This document shows positions 21,909 through 33,431 of a stretch of 64,000 bases of DNA, in pieces. The notes beneath the pieces are model-generated. The model was not told where the DNA came from. It saw only the letters and a list, made by a program, of their open reading frames with translations, and searched no databases. The DNA comes from Zingiber officinale (lineage: Eukaryota > Streptophyta > Magnoliopsida > Zingiberales > Zingiberaceae). Within the stretch, counting starts at the first letter, position 1. Each line of letters begins with the position of its first letter. Location: positions 9,000,894 to 9,064,893 of the forward strand of contig NC_056002.1 in NCBI RefSeq assembly GCF_018446385.1. The letters run 5' to 3'. Position numbers and translations under genes: made by a program.

Positions 21909-22863
21909 TGATCCTATCCGGAATTTGAGTCAGATGAAGGCCGGATGATGTGTCACTGGCGTTGACGGAGGAGAGACTGTGAGATTGCAGTTGTGTGGGC
22001 TTCGGTGAACAAACCCCCGCGTGGCCTTGAAGGACTACTGGGTCTGAGCCGGCGGTACTAGAACTCTGCGCACACTCAGATAAGTACACGAAACGTTAGA
22101 GACCAAGAACCAGGAAAAAGTCTCCGGAGCAGGCCCTCCGATGCTCAAGTCAGGTACTTTTCCCCCAGAAGAACAGTGTACGAAGGAAAAAAGAAAAGTA
22201 GACAAGTGTGCGAGTGAGCATACCTGCACAAGGGAGAGGACGTCCCTTTTTATATGACAGTGCGTACCTTCTAGAGACTGACCCTTGTCAGAGGGTGTCG
22301 GGTGTCAGGACTTGTCGAGTGGTGGAAGACACGTGGCCTTCTCCTATAGACTGGAGGAAGGTTTTGCTTGCAGGTGACTCCAATTGATGAAATATTCTCT
22401 GACATGCAGCAGGTATTCTCTGACAGGTGGTTACGATTCCCTGACCTATTGTCGCATAGTGCTTACTATCCTGCCCAGGTGTGGTCTACGCCACTCTAGC
22501 TGGTCTACTACGTGTTGATGAACAGGCTGGATGGATGGGGGGTGCGATCGGAGTCTCTCTTTGCTAGCTTTTGTGATTTAGGTTCGACCGAGAGTGACAA
22601 GTCTATTTATGCGAGTTAGCTTGAGAAAACCCGACCAGTAAAGCCAGGTCCGGCTTTGCCCTGATCATGCGTCCTGCTGCAAACCTGGTTTCCTGACCGT
22701 TAGACCCCGCCCTGGCTTTATACGCCAGATGACCCCCAGTGGTCCTACTCCGTATATTAACTGTCACATCCCCTTGATTTCTGACTGTCACATCCCCTTG
22801 ACTTTTTATTGTCGCATCCCTTTGACTTCTGCTGACCTGATCCTACCATCATGCACCGTATCA
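21909..22863 (-). repeat. gypsy 5' LTR, 955 bp
   Basis: It runs from TGATACGG (22863) to GGATAGGATCA (21909) on the minus strand. A TATA-like CATATAAAAAGG lies near 22250 and the leader motif ACTTGAGCATCGGAGGGCC near 22145. Near 22750-22820 there are three copies of AAGGGGATGTGACA. Confidence 0.85.
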
Positions 22864-23066
22864 TTTATGAATATTAACGAACTAAACACATATATATTCA
22901 ACCTTATTTATTTAATTTAATAAATTGTTCAAATTTAATTAATTAATTAAACTTATATATATATTAAACAAATATAAATCAAACTTATTCATAAACCCTT
23001 AATTCATTTATCATTCTACTTGTCATGTTGCTTATAATCAACAAGATCAGAGACAATAACTATACA
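22864..23066 (+). repeat. right copy of the direct repeat
   Basis: This copy begins exactly at the outer edge of the gypsy LTR and matches 20683-20986 without the 119-base insert. It then continues into the 3' flank of the papain gene. Confidence 0.8.
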
Positions 23067-23204
23067 TGTACACATACGTACGGAAACATACATACAGACA
23101 TATAGCTATACATTGGTAGACATTGACTGGATATATAGCAGGATATATAAGGCATACATGGACTAGTGAATATGCATGCGTGCATGCAGCTGGGTAGGTT
23201 GAAT

Positions 23205-24331
23205 TCAAGCGGTTGGGTAGGAAGCCTCCATGGCGATACCACACAAACCTTCCTTGGCATCCACATCTCGCTCCATCCTTATATACCCTTTCTCTCCCCA
23301 GCTAGCACCCCAAGAGTTCTTCACCAGCCAGTACTCGGTGCCGTCACTCGTCGCGCCGTATCCCACCGCAGTCACCCCGTGATCCAGATTGGTGCCACAC
23401 TCGCCCGTGAAGACGCCGCTCGTGTAGAACTGGAAGGAGAACCCGCTGGCCTCTATCGCCACCGACACCGGCTGGTGGGCCACGGCCTTGCGCAGCGCCT
23501 CCTCGTCGTTGGCCGGCACGTCCTCGTAACCTCGAATGGCGGCGGCAGAGGGGGAAGATTTCTGTTTGCTGCAGGTGTCGTCGCTGGCCTGGTAGGGGTA
23601 TTTGGCTTCGCCGGCGAGGCCGCCGTTTTTTATAATGAACTTGAACGCTTCGTCCATGAGGCCGCCGTTGCAGCCCTGGTCCTCGCCGTGGACGTCGCAG
23701 TCCACCAGCTCTTGCTCGGAGAGCGAGATCAATTTGCCGGTGGAGAGCTTGGTGATCCCCTCCATTGCGGCCACAGCGGAGAACGCCCAACAACACCCTG
23801 TTTTTGTTCGTCCAGCGCATACATTTAGGTATATCGTATTTGGTTGATTAACTAACTAAATAGTTCTTTCAAATTGGTATTAATTTATATACCACATTGC
23901 CCTTGATCTTTGACGGGAGTGACTGCGCCTTTCGCCCTCCAGTCCATGCTCACTGGCGTCGCAGAGATGCTCTCGTACCTGAATCCTCTGTTCCCGATTG
24001 CGTTCGCCGGAGCCTTGATATTCTTGAAGCCAGTGCGCGAGGTCCTGAATTCCTCGTTAGTCATATCGGCGAACTGGTTTACGCCCAGCAAGTACTTGTG
24101 CCTCCCTTCGGCGTTGAACGACTCGATGCGCTCGACGTTGGACTTGAAGATCTGGAACCGGCGCTGCTTCTCTGCCTCGTCCTTGTACACGCGCCCGTGC
24201 TGTGCCATCCACTGCTCGTGTCTCTCCGCCATTGGCATCTCTGTACTGATCAGCTTGCGCGGCCGAGTGCTGCCGCTGCTGCTGCTAATCATTAGAGCTA
24301 ACAATGCCGCCAAGAAGAAGCACTGTTTCAT
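23205..24331 (-). CDS. papain-like cysteine protease (C1A, SAG39/zingipain-like), two exons
   Basis: Exon 1 is 24331-23893 and exon 2 is 23797-23205; together they give 343 residues. Residues 1-20 are a signal peptide ([14 protein letters not shown]). An I29 propeptide with ERFNIN-type residues follows ([15 protein letters not shown] to IESFN). The mature enzyme starts near [19 protein letters not shown]. The oxyanion Gln (DQGQCG), catalytic Cys (CCWAFSA, second Cys, just after the intron), His ([12 protein letters not shown]) and Asn ([10 protein letters not shown]) are all present. There is no granulin tail. The enzyme is expected to be secreted or vacuolar and to degrade proteins, as in senescence proteases. 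Two further in-frame ATGs lie upstream (24385 and 24355); the start at 24331 puts the signal peptide at the N terminus. High GC in the exons is typical of monocot genes. No lesions seen. Confidence 0.93.
23798..23892 (-). other. intron of the papain gene, 95 bp
   Basis: The donor is CAATGTG|GTATAT and the acceptor AAACAG|GGTGTT on the minus strand. Joining restores the active-site sequence at a Gly codon split after its first base. The intron sits directly before the catalytic Cys. Confidence 0.9.
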
Positions 24332-24437
24332 GTTGGTGGCGGCCGGAATACCCATCAGCTGCTCGATTTCCAAATGGTTTAACAAGAAACTAAAGATTGG
24401 CTAACTGATGATATGCGAAGGCAATGAACCTTCGAAC

Positions 24438-24447
24438 TATTTATAGG
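24438..24447 (-). promoter_or_regulatory. TATA box of the papain gene
   Basis: CTATAAATAG on the minus strand, about 107 bases before the chosen ATG and 53 before the first in-frame ATG. Transcription would begin near 24410. Confidence 0.65.
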
Positions 24448-24449
24448 AA

Positions 24450-25079
24450 ATTTGCATATCCGCTGATGCTTTCGCTCTTATGCTCTGCTGGTCTGTTCTT
24501 GCTACATGCACCACGTACGCTATGATAGACTCGATAACGACAGCTGCGTGCCGTGGAATACGTTGCATTGAGATATATAAATAAATATATATACATTTGA
24601 TTGGAAGATTCCATGCGGCTGTTCTAATTAATTAATTAGTTAATCATGAGCTAAGATCTGATGGTTACGTTCTCTCTTTGGCAAAGACGTACGCAGAGTC
24701 CTGCTGTTGATTTAAAACATTGATAATTAGTAAGCGATTAGTTAAGAGCATTCATTTTGTTTGCTTTTTAGTACGTTTATATTAATTTTCAAGGGCTTGC
24801 TATATTTATTTTGTGTTGGACTCTTATTATAATTTTTTTTTGAGGAAAATAATTAGAGACACTTCTAAAAGAGAGGGCAAGTTAATTAGTTGAGGTGACA
24901 ACTTTTTTTGCCCATGCTAAGTGATACGGTGATAATGTGAATAGTGGACGGTCCCAAAGACAACGTGAGGAAAATAATGAAGATGATATAGAAAAAACGT
25001 CAAGAGAAGATAATAGTTAAGGTTTGTTGATCATTTTTCTCAGGACTTTGACTCTCTTACTTAATTTTCTTTTTAAGCA
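24450..25079. other. papain upstream region and spacer
   Basis: This AT-rich stretch holds the distal promoter of the protease. No gene, tRNA or clear transposon end is seen. A possible gypsy LTR start TGTTGATCATT lies near 25026. Confidence 0.4.
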
Positions 25080-25671
25080 TGGTTCTCAATTTATTCGATC
25101 GGTCGTAATATTGACCAGACCCCTAAGACTCCTCCACCCCTTTCCTAGGTACGACTCTCGATTTATTTTCAGTCGACTCCAATACCGACCAGATCCCTAG
25201 GGCTCCACCCATGATCACTACTCCTCGATATGACTCTCAGTCTACTTCCAGTCAGCTTCATTGCAGAACAAACCCCCAAGACTCTGTTGATGATTATCTT
25301 GGGCTTGCCTCTCAGTCTACTCTCGATTAGCTCCAACGTCGGCCAACCTCAGGACACTACCCATCACTTCTCTTGGCATAGCGCTCACAGTCTACTCTCG
25401 GTCGACTCCAATGTCGATCGGATCTTAGGGCTCTGTCCATCACTTCATCTAGTTAGGCATGGCTCCAACTCAATCAACTCCTGATCAATTCTAGCATCAG
25501 TCGAACCTCAGTACTCTGCCATTACTTCTCTTGGACATGACTTCCAGTCTATTCCTGGTCGGTCCCATCGTCGGTCAGACCCCTAGGGCTCTGTCCATCA
25601 CTTCTCCTAGGCACAGATCTCAGTCTACTCCAGGTCGGCTCCAGCGCTGGTCAGTCACTCAGGGCTCTGCC
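25080..25671 (+). repeat. tandem repeats of about 90 bp, left part of a degenerate gypsy LTR
   Basis: Six to seven imperfect units share CTCAGTCTACTCTCGGTCGG, CCCCTAGGGCTCTG and CCATCACTTCTCCTAGG. The series is cut by the copia LTR at 25672 and resumes with two units at 31332-31470. Confidence 0.75.
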
Positions 25672-25894
25672 TATTAGAAAATAATTATTATAAGTAAATA
25701 ATTATTTATTTCCTAGTTATTAGGGAATCATTATTATTAGAAAATAGTTATTTGTTTCCTAATTATTAGAGAATAATTATTATTAGGGAATATTTATTAT
25801 TTTCCTAATTTATGTATTTTTCTATTATCGCTTATAATGGTATTTATATATACCATATGCTATTATTAATAATATGTGAATTCTATCGTCAATA
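25672..25894 (+). repeat. copia #2 5' LTR
   Basis: The LTR runs from TATTAGAAAATAATTATT to CGTCAATA. It contains several AATAATTATTATTAG motifs and a TATTTATATATACC TATA region near 25850. Its ends are TA...TA and not TG...CA, and the same holds for the 3' copy. Confidence 0.85.
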
Positions 25895-25906
25895 TGGTAT
25901 CAGAGC
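25895..25906 (+). promoter_or_regulatory. primer binding site of copia #2
   Basis: TGGTATCAGAGC directly after the 5' LTR, the Met-tRNA type site. Confidence 0.88.
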
Positions 25907-26025
25907 TCTAAGCTTAACAGCAACCCTTTTTTTCTCTTTCTTTTTTTCTCCACAATACCTACCAGCTACCTTCTATAATAGCTGCCGCCTACGAAATCAA
26001 CCGCCGGCTCCAGTTGTCTTCTACA

Positions 26026-27671
26026 ATGGCTGTTGCCGACGACATCACCCGCCGACTATCCCTCACAAATACTCATGATTCTCTTATCTCTCTTGTGGTT
26101 CTCAACGTCAATGCTCAAACACCGTTAAAACTCACCACCTCCAATTATTCTGCCTGACGCTTGTAGTTCAAGTCTCTTCTATTCGGATATGACTTACTGG
26201 GTTTTGTTGATGGCTCACGTCCCTGTCCCCCTACGCAGATAATGCCTACAGACGCCACGCTCTCTCAGGCGAATCCTGATCATATTCTCTGACTCCGCCA
26301 GGATCAATTTATCCTCAATGCTATTATAGGTTTGATGTCTCCTACTCTTGTGCAATTTATTTCTTCATCAACTTCATCTAGAGACGCATGACAGATGCTG
26401 GAGAGAACCTACGTCGTTCCCTCACGTGGCAGGATTATGACTCATTGTCAAAATCTTGCCAGCCCTCAATAGGGTAACAAATCTATCACTAATTATATGC
26501 AGGACATCAAAAGAAATATTGATACGATCTTGCGCTTATGAATGTCAAAGTTCACTTTGATGAGCTCTTTATTCATGTCATGAATGGTCTTAGCCAAGAT
26601 TACTGTAATATCTCACATGCCCTGCAAGTTCATGACGCCCCTATTACCTTTGATGAGATATTCGAGCAGCTTCTCAGTTATGAAGCCGAGTTAAAAGTCT
26701 CAACACCATCTCCATCTTCGACGTCAATGACTGCTCTTGTGGCTCCAACAGGGAATTCTCGTAATCGATATTCAAACTATCGTGGTGGTCTCCAGCAGGT
26801 TCCACCTATTTCCCATCAGCCACGCATGTCTACACCTGGGCTATTTGTGCGTCCTCCTGCACATCCAGTTGTGTCCAATCCCAATCATTATCTTCGGCGC
26901 TATCAGATTTGTGGTGTCCAAGGTCACTCTGCTCACCAGTGCGGTCATTTGACTGCCTTGATGCTTGCTCTACTTCAGCCGGCTCCTCCGTGTGTTCCGC
27001 GTCCTACGTATAGTGCGCCATTTGCGTACACTGCTGTTCATTATACACCTTCGTCTAATTCTCGGGAATGGGTTGTTGACTCTAGTGCCTCTCATCATGT
27101 CACCACTGATCTTGCTACTCTCTCATTGCATGAGCCTTACTCTGGGAATGATTGCGTCGTCATTGATGATGGTTCTAGACTACCTATTACACACACTGAT
27201 TCTTTCTCTTTCTCTACTCCATCTTTCCCTTTAGTTTTCTCCAATGTTTTATTTATGTCATCTATGTCAAAAAATTTGATTTCTGTTATAGCACTTTGTG
27301 CTACTAATCTTGTTACATTTCTTTTCTTTGATTCCTATTTTCAGGTTTTGGATCGTCGTAAGGGAGCGACACTAGTCAGTGGGGTCCATAGAGATGGTGT
27401 CTATTATTGGCCAAAATTTATGTCTACGCTATCAACGCCTTCCGCCTTTTCTATGTATGTCTCGTCATTTATTTCATTATGGCATAGTCGTTTAGGTCAT
27501 CCGTCATTAGATGTTTTACAACATTTTTTTTTATCCTTGGATCTTTCGTTTCCTGCAAATATTTTGTCTAATTTTTCATACACTTCGTGCAATATTAATA
27601 AGAGTCATAAATTGCCCTTTCATAAATCTAGTATTTCATCTCGTGCTCCTTTGGATATTATCTTTTCTGAT
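26026..27671 (+). pseudogene. copia #2: Gag, protease and pre-integrase
   Basis: The frame starts at ATG 26026 (MAVADDITRRLSLTN). Several stops break the Gag part (near 26156, 26291, 26390 and 26468), and a shift leads into an open segment 26538-27671. This segment holds the Gag end (HDAPITFDEIFEQLLSYE), one zinc knuckle in which the first Cys is Tyr (YQICGVQGHSAHQC), the protease site as WVVDSSASHH (Ser for the usual Gly after Asp-Ser) and a GAG-pre-integrase box (WHSRLGHPSLDVL, KSHKLPF). Both active-site changes suggest long decay. It ends where the solo LTR is inserted, in LDIIFSD of the integrase. Confidence 0.88.
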
Positions 27672-28466
27672 TGATCCGGTTGTAAGAACAGGGGCCCCCC
27701 GTCCGGTGGAGTCAACGCCGCTTGGAAGTCAAAGTGGCAGGTGGCCGGTCGGAGAGGGGTGGGTTTGACCGGCCGGGCGGGCGGCCGGTGTCTAGTTGAT
27801 GGTTAAAGGCGCCCTGTTGAAAGTCAGGGTTCCGGCGCTCAGCGGACAAGAACGTAGGGCCGATCGGACTGCACGCTCGGCCAAAGCCATCAAGTAGCAT
27901 ACTGCTAATAGTCTCCACAAAGCACGTGATTGAGAATCTCCCTAAGTAAACCACCGTATCCGTCCGGCCGGATGTCGCGGAAGCTGGCCGGCTGGACGCC
28001 CTCCAGGGAGTAAGGGTAAAAGGACACGTGACATCTTTTTCTGACAGCGGGTATGTTCCACATGTAGGCCATACTCCAAATCTTATGACAGGGGGTTCTG
28101 CTGTCCCATCGAGGACATGCTTGGACTGTAGCAGTATGGGTCAGGTAAGCTCACTGACAAGCCCTTACTGGGGTATGGGCCACGGACACGTGTACACCTC
28201 GGTGTGTGTACACTCGCTTCTCCGCTGCCCTATATAAAGGCCCTCATCCTTCGCCAGAGGTACACGTTCTAATATTTGGAGAGCCACTTTTTCACTGCTT
28301 GCTTGCCTGACTTGAGCGTCGGAGGGTCGTCGCCGGGAACCCCTTCCCGGCCCGACTTTTGTGCAGGCTCGCCGGAGATTCGTGCGACCAGACGGAGGCC
28401 TACGTCATCGACTAGGAGAGCGCCACGTGCCCAGCGTCCGTTGGTTCAGCGACTCGGACAGGATCA
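27672..28466 (+). repeat. Tat-type gypsy solo LTR nested in copia #2
   Basis: It runs from TGATCCGGTTG to GGACAGGATCA (795 bp) with inverted ends TGATCC/GGATCA. CTGAT is duplicated at 27667-27671 and 28467-28471. Removal of the insert with one CTGAT restores the integrase reading FSDVWTS. TATA region CCTATATAAAGG near 28232, leader motif GACTTGAGCGTCGGAGG near 28311. A solo LTR results from recombination between the two LTRs of a full element. Confidence 0.95.
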
Positions 28467-31080
28467 CTGATGTTTGGACATCTCTTATATCATCATTTGA
28501 TGACCTCAAATATTATGTTATCTTTGTTGATCATTTTACAAAGTATATATAGTTTTATCCTTTACGCAATAAATCGGATATATACTCTACCTTTATTGCA
28601 TTCAAAACCCTTGTTGAAACACTATGTGAAAATTGTTAATAGACTTCGGATATTATTCGAAGTAATAGGTAATTAATTACCAAAGTATACGCACGTGAAG
28701 TAAAAGGGTTAATTACCAAAGTATCCGATTTTTGGTATGGAGGTGAATTCTTAACCCTTCGCTCCTTTCTTACTACTCATGGTATTAGTCATCTTACCAC
28801 TCCTTCACACACTCCTGAACTAAATGGATACTCTGAACGTCGTCATTGCCATATAGTCAAAACTGGTCTCACTTTGTTGCACAAAGCATCTATTCCACTC
28901 ACTTTCTGGCCTTATGTCTTTGCTGCGACAGTCTATTTAATTAACCGCATGCCTAAGGTCGGTCTCTCCTATATGCCCTCTTTTAAAAAATTATTCACAC
29001 CATTCTTAATCTTTCTAAGCTTTGAGTTTTCGGGTGTCTATGCTTTCCATGGTTGTGCCCCTACTCTCACCACAAGCTTGATCCCAAGTCAACCTCTTGT
29101 GTCTTCCTTAGCTATTCTCTTACCCAGAGTGTCTTCCTGTGCTATGATGTAGCTCTCAAAAGAGTCTTTGTATCTCATCATGTTATGTTTGTGGAGCATA
29201 TTTTTCCATTTGGCATCACCTCCTCCTTGGATTCCACAGTAATAGACACTGACTCTGAGCTCTCTGCTGCACCAGTTCTCTCGTGGGACCCTCCAGCACT
29301 GATTCTGCAACCTGCCACTAACCGTAGACATCCGCAAGTGACTTCTTCACCGCTGTCATCATCACCGCTATCATCTCCACCATCATCACCTCTTGTTGTT
29401 GGGTCGTCCACGCTGCCTGGTGGCAACTGATCCTCTAGCCCACCAACTCTTTCTCCCTCTCTCGCTTCTCTAAACCAACATCTCATGCAAACTCGCTCCA
29501 AAAATATCATCTACAAATCCAATCCAAAGTATCTTCTTCATACTAGTCTTCCACAATCTTGTGAACCCTCCTCTGTCACGCAGCCACTCAAAGATCCAAA
29601 TTGGGTACAGGCCATGCATGAAGAGTATGATGCTCTTCTCCGTAATCAGACTTGGACTCTTGTCCCACCTTCGCCAGAGCAAAATCTTGTGGGTAATAAG
29701 TGGGTGTTTCGCATTAAGCGTAATTATGATGGCTCAATTGATCGGTATAAGGCTCGCCTTGTTGCCAAGGGTTTTCATCAGCGCCCTGGTGTTGACTTTT
29801 ATGATACATTCAACCCTATTATTAATCCAATAACAATGCGCATTGTTCTTAGTTTGACTGTGAATCGGAGGTGGTGGCTTCACCAACTTGATGTAAACAA
29901 TGTGTTTCTTAATGGTCATCTTGCAGAGGAGGTTTATATGGCGCAACCTTCGGGTATGCGTAGTGCTAAGTTTTCGGATCATGTGTGTCGTTTGCATAAG
30001 GTGCTTTATGGCCTGAAGCAGGCTCTGCGCGTCTAGTATTTGGAGCTTCGTGCTTTCTTGGTCTCTCTTAGCTTTATCGCATCCCTAGCTAATACCTCCT
30101 TGTTTGTTTATTCTTGGGATGATATTGTTATCTATTTCCTTGTATATGTTGATGATCTAATCATTACAGGAAGTGATGCTTCTTCTGTTGACGTCATAAT
30201 ATGTAAATTTCATACAAAATTTGTGATTAAAGATATTGGGGATATTTCCCTCTTCCGCGGTATTGAAGTTTGCCTAACTTCAAATGGTCTTCTCTTGTTT
30301 CAGCAAAAGTATCTCACTGATATTCTCTCCAAACACAACATGCTTGACTCCAAGCCGATCTCCACTCCTATTGCTGCTGGCTCTTGTCTTACTTTGCATG
30401 ATGGGTCTTCATCTTTTGGTACGACTAAGTTTCGACAAATAGTTGGAGGCTTACAACATCTCCGTATGACTCATCCTGATATTTCCTTTGCGGTCAATAA
30501 GCTTTCACAGTTTATGCATGCTCCTTCAGAGACGTATTGGGATGATGTGTAGCGTCTACTTCGGTATCTCAATGATACTAGGGATCTTGACATTCGTCTT
30601 CTTGCGGAAACACCTTTTACTTTTTATGGTTTCTCCGATGCAGATTGGGCAGGAGATCCAGATGATTGGTGTTTTACGAGTACATTTATTATTTTTCTAA
30701 GTGCTAATCTGGTTCCCTGGAATTCTACCACACAACGCACGGTTGCACACTCTTCGATTAAGGCTGAATATCGTGTCATTTCCTCTGCAGCAACTGAGAT
30801 CCAATGAATTAAGTCACTTTTGACAGATCTGCTTCTTCCGGTTACTATGTCGCTGTGCTTTTTATTGATAATTTGGGTGTCACGTATCTTTTAGTTAATC
30901 CTATTTTTCACTCTCGGATGAAGCATCTGGCTATTGGCTATCACTTTGTTTGTGATATGGTGCAGGCCTTCGAACTATGAGTTACTCATATTCTTGCTGA
31001 AGATTAGTTGGCTGATGCACTTACAAAGTCGCTTTCTTGATCTCGGTTGTTTGCTATTTGCAACAAGATTGATGTCATTT
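28467..31080 (+). pseudogene. copia #2: integrase, RT and RNase H remnants
   Basis: Integrase continues as DLKYYVIFVDHFTKYI and, after a disrupted stretch with about 85 extra bases at 28640-28730, as WYGGEF and HTPELNGYSERRH. RT reads LKDPNWVQAMHEEYDALL, GNKWVFRIKR, LDVNNVFLNGHL, LYGLKQ and, after a stop at 30034, FLVYVDDLIITGSD. RNase H reads GFSDADWAGDP and a SSIKAEYR motif up to a stop near 30805. Stops occur at 28548, 30034 and 30550. It follows the usual copia order but encodes no working protein. Confidence 0.9.
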
Positions 31081-31104
31081 CTGGGACACCATCTTGAGAG
31101 GACG

Positions 31105-31326
31105 TATTAGGAAATAATTATTATAAGTAATAGTTATTTTTTTCCTACTTATTAGGGAATAATTATTATTAGAAAATAGTTATTTGTTTCCTAGTTATTA
31201 GAGAATAATTATTATTAGGAAATACTTATTATTTTTCTAATTTATGTATTTTTCTATTTTCACTTATAATGGTATTTATATATACCATATGCTATCATTA
31301 ATAATATGTGAATTCTATCATCAATA
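31105..31326 (+). repeat. copia #2 3' LTR
   Basis: Nearly identical to the 5' LTR, from TATTAGGAAATAATTATT to ATCAATA. A polypurine-like TTGAGAGGACG precedes it. Confidence 0.85.
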
Positions 31327-32023
31327 TTGGCCATCACTTTTCCTGGACATGCCTCCTAGTATACTCTCGGTCGACCCCAGTATCAGCCGGACTCCTAGGG
31401 CCCAGCACATCACTTCTCATGAGTACTTCTCTTAATCTACTCCCGATTAGCCCCAGCGCTAGTCAGGTTATCGCCAGGGGACAACGCTATCAGAGAATCG
31501 TAACCACTTGTCAGAGAATAATGGTTATTCATCAAGGAATATTTTGTTACTTTGCCACATGCACACTACAAAACCTTCCTCTGCTCAATATAAGTCCGTC
31601 GTACATCCTCCATCATCCGACATACTTTGACACCCAACATTCTCTAATGTCTCATTATCACCGAAGTTATACAAGGTAGTATAAAAAAGGGATCATCTTC
31701 GTTGGTCAGGTACACGTGCGCACACACATCTACTACTGTTCTACTTTTTCTTGTACTTTTTGCTCAAGCCTTTTTTTGACTCGAGAGTCATAGTATCTAT
31801 GTCAAAGGCTTCTTCCTTCGTTCTCGCCTAAATGCTCCCATGTGATCTTTCTATGATATGTATAGATTCATGGGTATCACTTTGGGCGTCTCCTCCCGCT
31901 CCACTTAAGGATCTAAAATTCTATAATATATTCAGATCCACAAGCTCAACCCTCTTTTCAACGTTCTCGCTGTCATCATTGTTCCGTCTAACTTCACTTC
32001 CGGACAGATCACTAAGTATACTA
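31327..32023 (+). repeat. degenerate gypsy LTR, right part
   Basis: After two more 90-bp units the sequence shows LTR features: TATAAAAAAGGGA near 31681, a leader-like TTTGACTCGAGAGTC near 31773 and an end GGACAGATCA near 32000-32009, like GGACAGGATCA in the other Tat LTRs. With 25080-25671 it forms the LTR into which copia #2 inserted. Confidence 0.55.
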
Positions 32024-32249
32024 AGGGGGTGTTTGGTTAAATGATGGGAATGACTATGGGTATGAGTTTGATAGTAGGATAGAATGAGAATATGAATGGA
32101 AATGAAACTCATCAAGTTATATGAGTTTGGTTGATTCCCATAAATCTAGTAATCATTCCCAAAATGTCATTCCTAAACCCACAATCCAAACACTATGTTT
32201 TACTATCATTCCATTTTCTCATTCCTAAACTCATCAACCAAACACCCCC
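32024..32249. mobile_element. Tourist-type MITE, 226 bp
   Basis: Ends are GGGGGTGTTTGGTTAAATG and, inverted, GGGGGTGTTTGGTTGATGAG. TAA precedes the left end; the right flank reads TTG, so the duplication has decayed. The interior has GGGAATGA/TCATTCCC inverted motifs. Same family type as the element at 34735. Confidence 0.8.
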
Positions 32250-32719
32250 TTGAATAAAGTCACGAGAAGATCCGAAGCATGTCAGGATGATCAGATACTC
32301 ATGGAAAGGTCCGAAACAAGTTAGGATAATCGGATGCTCGTGCGAAAGGCCTGGAGAATATCAGGGTGACTAGATACTCGTGAAGAAGGACGGAGAAGGT
32401 CAAGGTGACCGAATACTTACAGAAAGGCTTGGACTAGGTCAGGATGACCGGATTTTCACAGGGAGTCCTGGAGTAAGTTAGGATGATCAGATGTTAACGG
32501 GAAGGCTCGAAGCAGGTCAAGAGTGACTAGATCTATATGCTTGCTAGGAGGTCCGAAGTAGGTCAAAGTCATCGGATGCTTGCATGCAGGGAAAGCTCGG
32601 AGTAGGTCGGGGTGACTAAATGCTCGCAGGGAGGCTTGGAGTAGGTCAAGAGTGACCGAATGTTCGTGGGAAAACCCGGACTATGAGAGTAATAGTAGTG
32701 CTTCATTTGAGGGGAGGAT
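32250..32719 (+). repeat. internal-type minisatellite of the TRIM, 5' partial unit
   Basis: About eleven imperfect units of about 40 bases (GGTCCGGAGTAGGTCAGGGTG plus ACCGGATGCTCGCAGGGA-like). The same units fill the internal regions 32930-33200 and 33490-33700, so a further TRIM internal region has lost its left LTR. Confidence 0.8.
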
Positions 32720-32904
32720 TGTTTGGATTTAATCAAAGTCTCACATTGAAAATATATGAAAAAAGTCATAAATTTAAAAATGATGTAAGATTTCTCCATT
32801 GACATGAGACATCTTGGGGAGAGCTCAAGAGTAAAGTCATGAGGACTTAGACCCAAAGTGGACAATATCATATAGAGATATGTGAGCATCCTTTGGGCAT
32901 AACA
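32720..32904 (+). repeat. TRIM LTR 1
   Basis: TGTTTGGATTTAATCAAAGTC to GGGCATAACA; primer site TGGTATCATAGTCATGG at 32907. Confidence 0.85.
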
Positions 32905-33239
32905 AATGGTATCATAGTCATGGTCACGTAGGGTGGCTTCAACGAAGTTGCGGTGAGCCTTGAAGCGGGTCAGGATGATCAGATGCTTGCAAAGAGGTCC
33001 AAATAGGTCAGGGTGACCAAATGCTCACAGGGAGGCCTGGAATAGGTCAAGAGTGGCCGAATGTTCGCGGGGAAGGCCTGGAGTAGGTCAGATTGACCGG
33101 ATGCTCATGAGAAAGACCTGGAGTAGGTCAGGGTGACTAGATGCTTGCAGGTGGCCCAGAGCGGGTTAGGATGACCGGATGCTCACGGGAGAGGCCTGAA
33201 CCATGAGAGTAATTGTGGTCCTTCGTTTGAGGAGAGGAT

Positions 33240-33431
33240 TGTTGGGATACAATCAAAGTCTCACATTGGAAAGATATGAAAAAGATCATGCATTTAAAAT
33301 GATGTAAGATATCTGCATTGACATAAGATCTTTTTTGGTGGAGCCCAAGAGTAAAGCCATGAGGGTCTAAACCCAAAGTGGACAATATCAGAGTCATTGT
33401 GAAGATATGTGAATATCCTTCAGTAACAACA
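33240..33431 (+). repeat. TRIM LTR 2
   Basis: TGTTGGGATACAATCAAAGTC to AGTAACAACA; primer site TGGTATCAGAGTCATGG at 33434, the best preserved of the set. Confidence 0.9.

Larger units (their letters stand above)
20987..22863 (-). mobile_element. Tat-type Ty3/gypsy element, 5' LTR plus partial gag only
   Basis: On the minus strand: LTR (22863-21909), primer site, then gag (21829-20987), which stops abruptly at the left repeat. No protease, RT or integrase is present and there is no second LTR. It is a 3'-truncated element. Confidence 0.88.
25672..31326 (+). mobile_element. Ty1/copia retrotransposon #2, decayed, interrupted by a solo LTR
   Basis: Two LTRs of about 223 bp (25672-25894, 31105-31326) enclose primer site, gag, protease, integrase, RT and RNase H on the plus strand. 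The flanking 90-bp repeats continue on both sides, which proves insertion. Flanks CTGCC and TGGCC could be a mutated 5-bp duplication. The interior carries many stops and shifts and a 795-bp gypsy solo LTR in the integrase. Confidence 0.93.

Noticed and set aside
23166-24404. Long plus-strand frames opposite the papain exons
   Set aside because: Antisense frames are common in GC-rich exons; they show no family motifs, while the minus strand has a complete protease.
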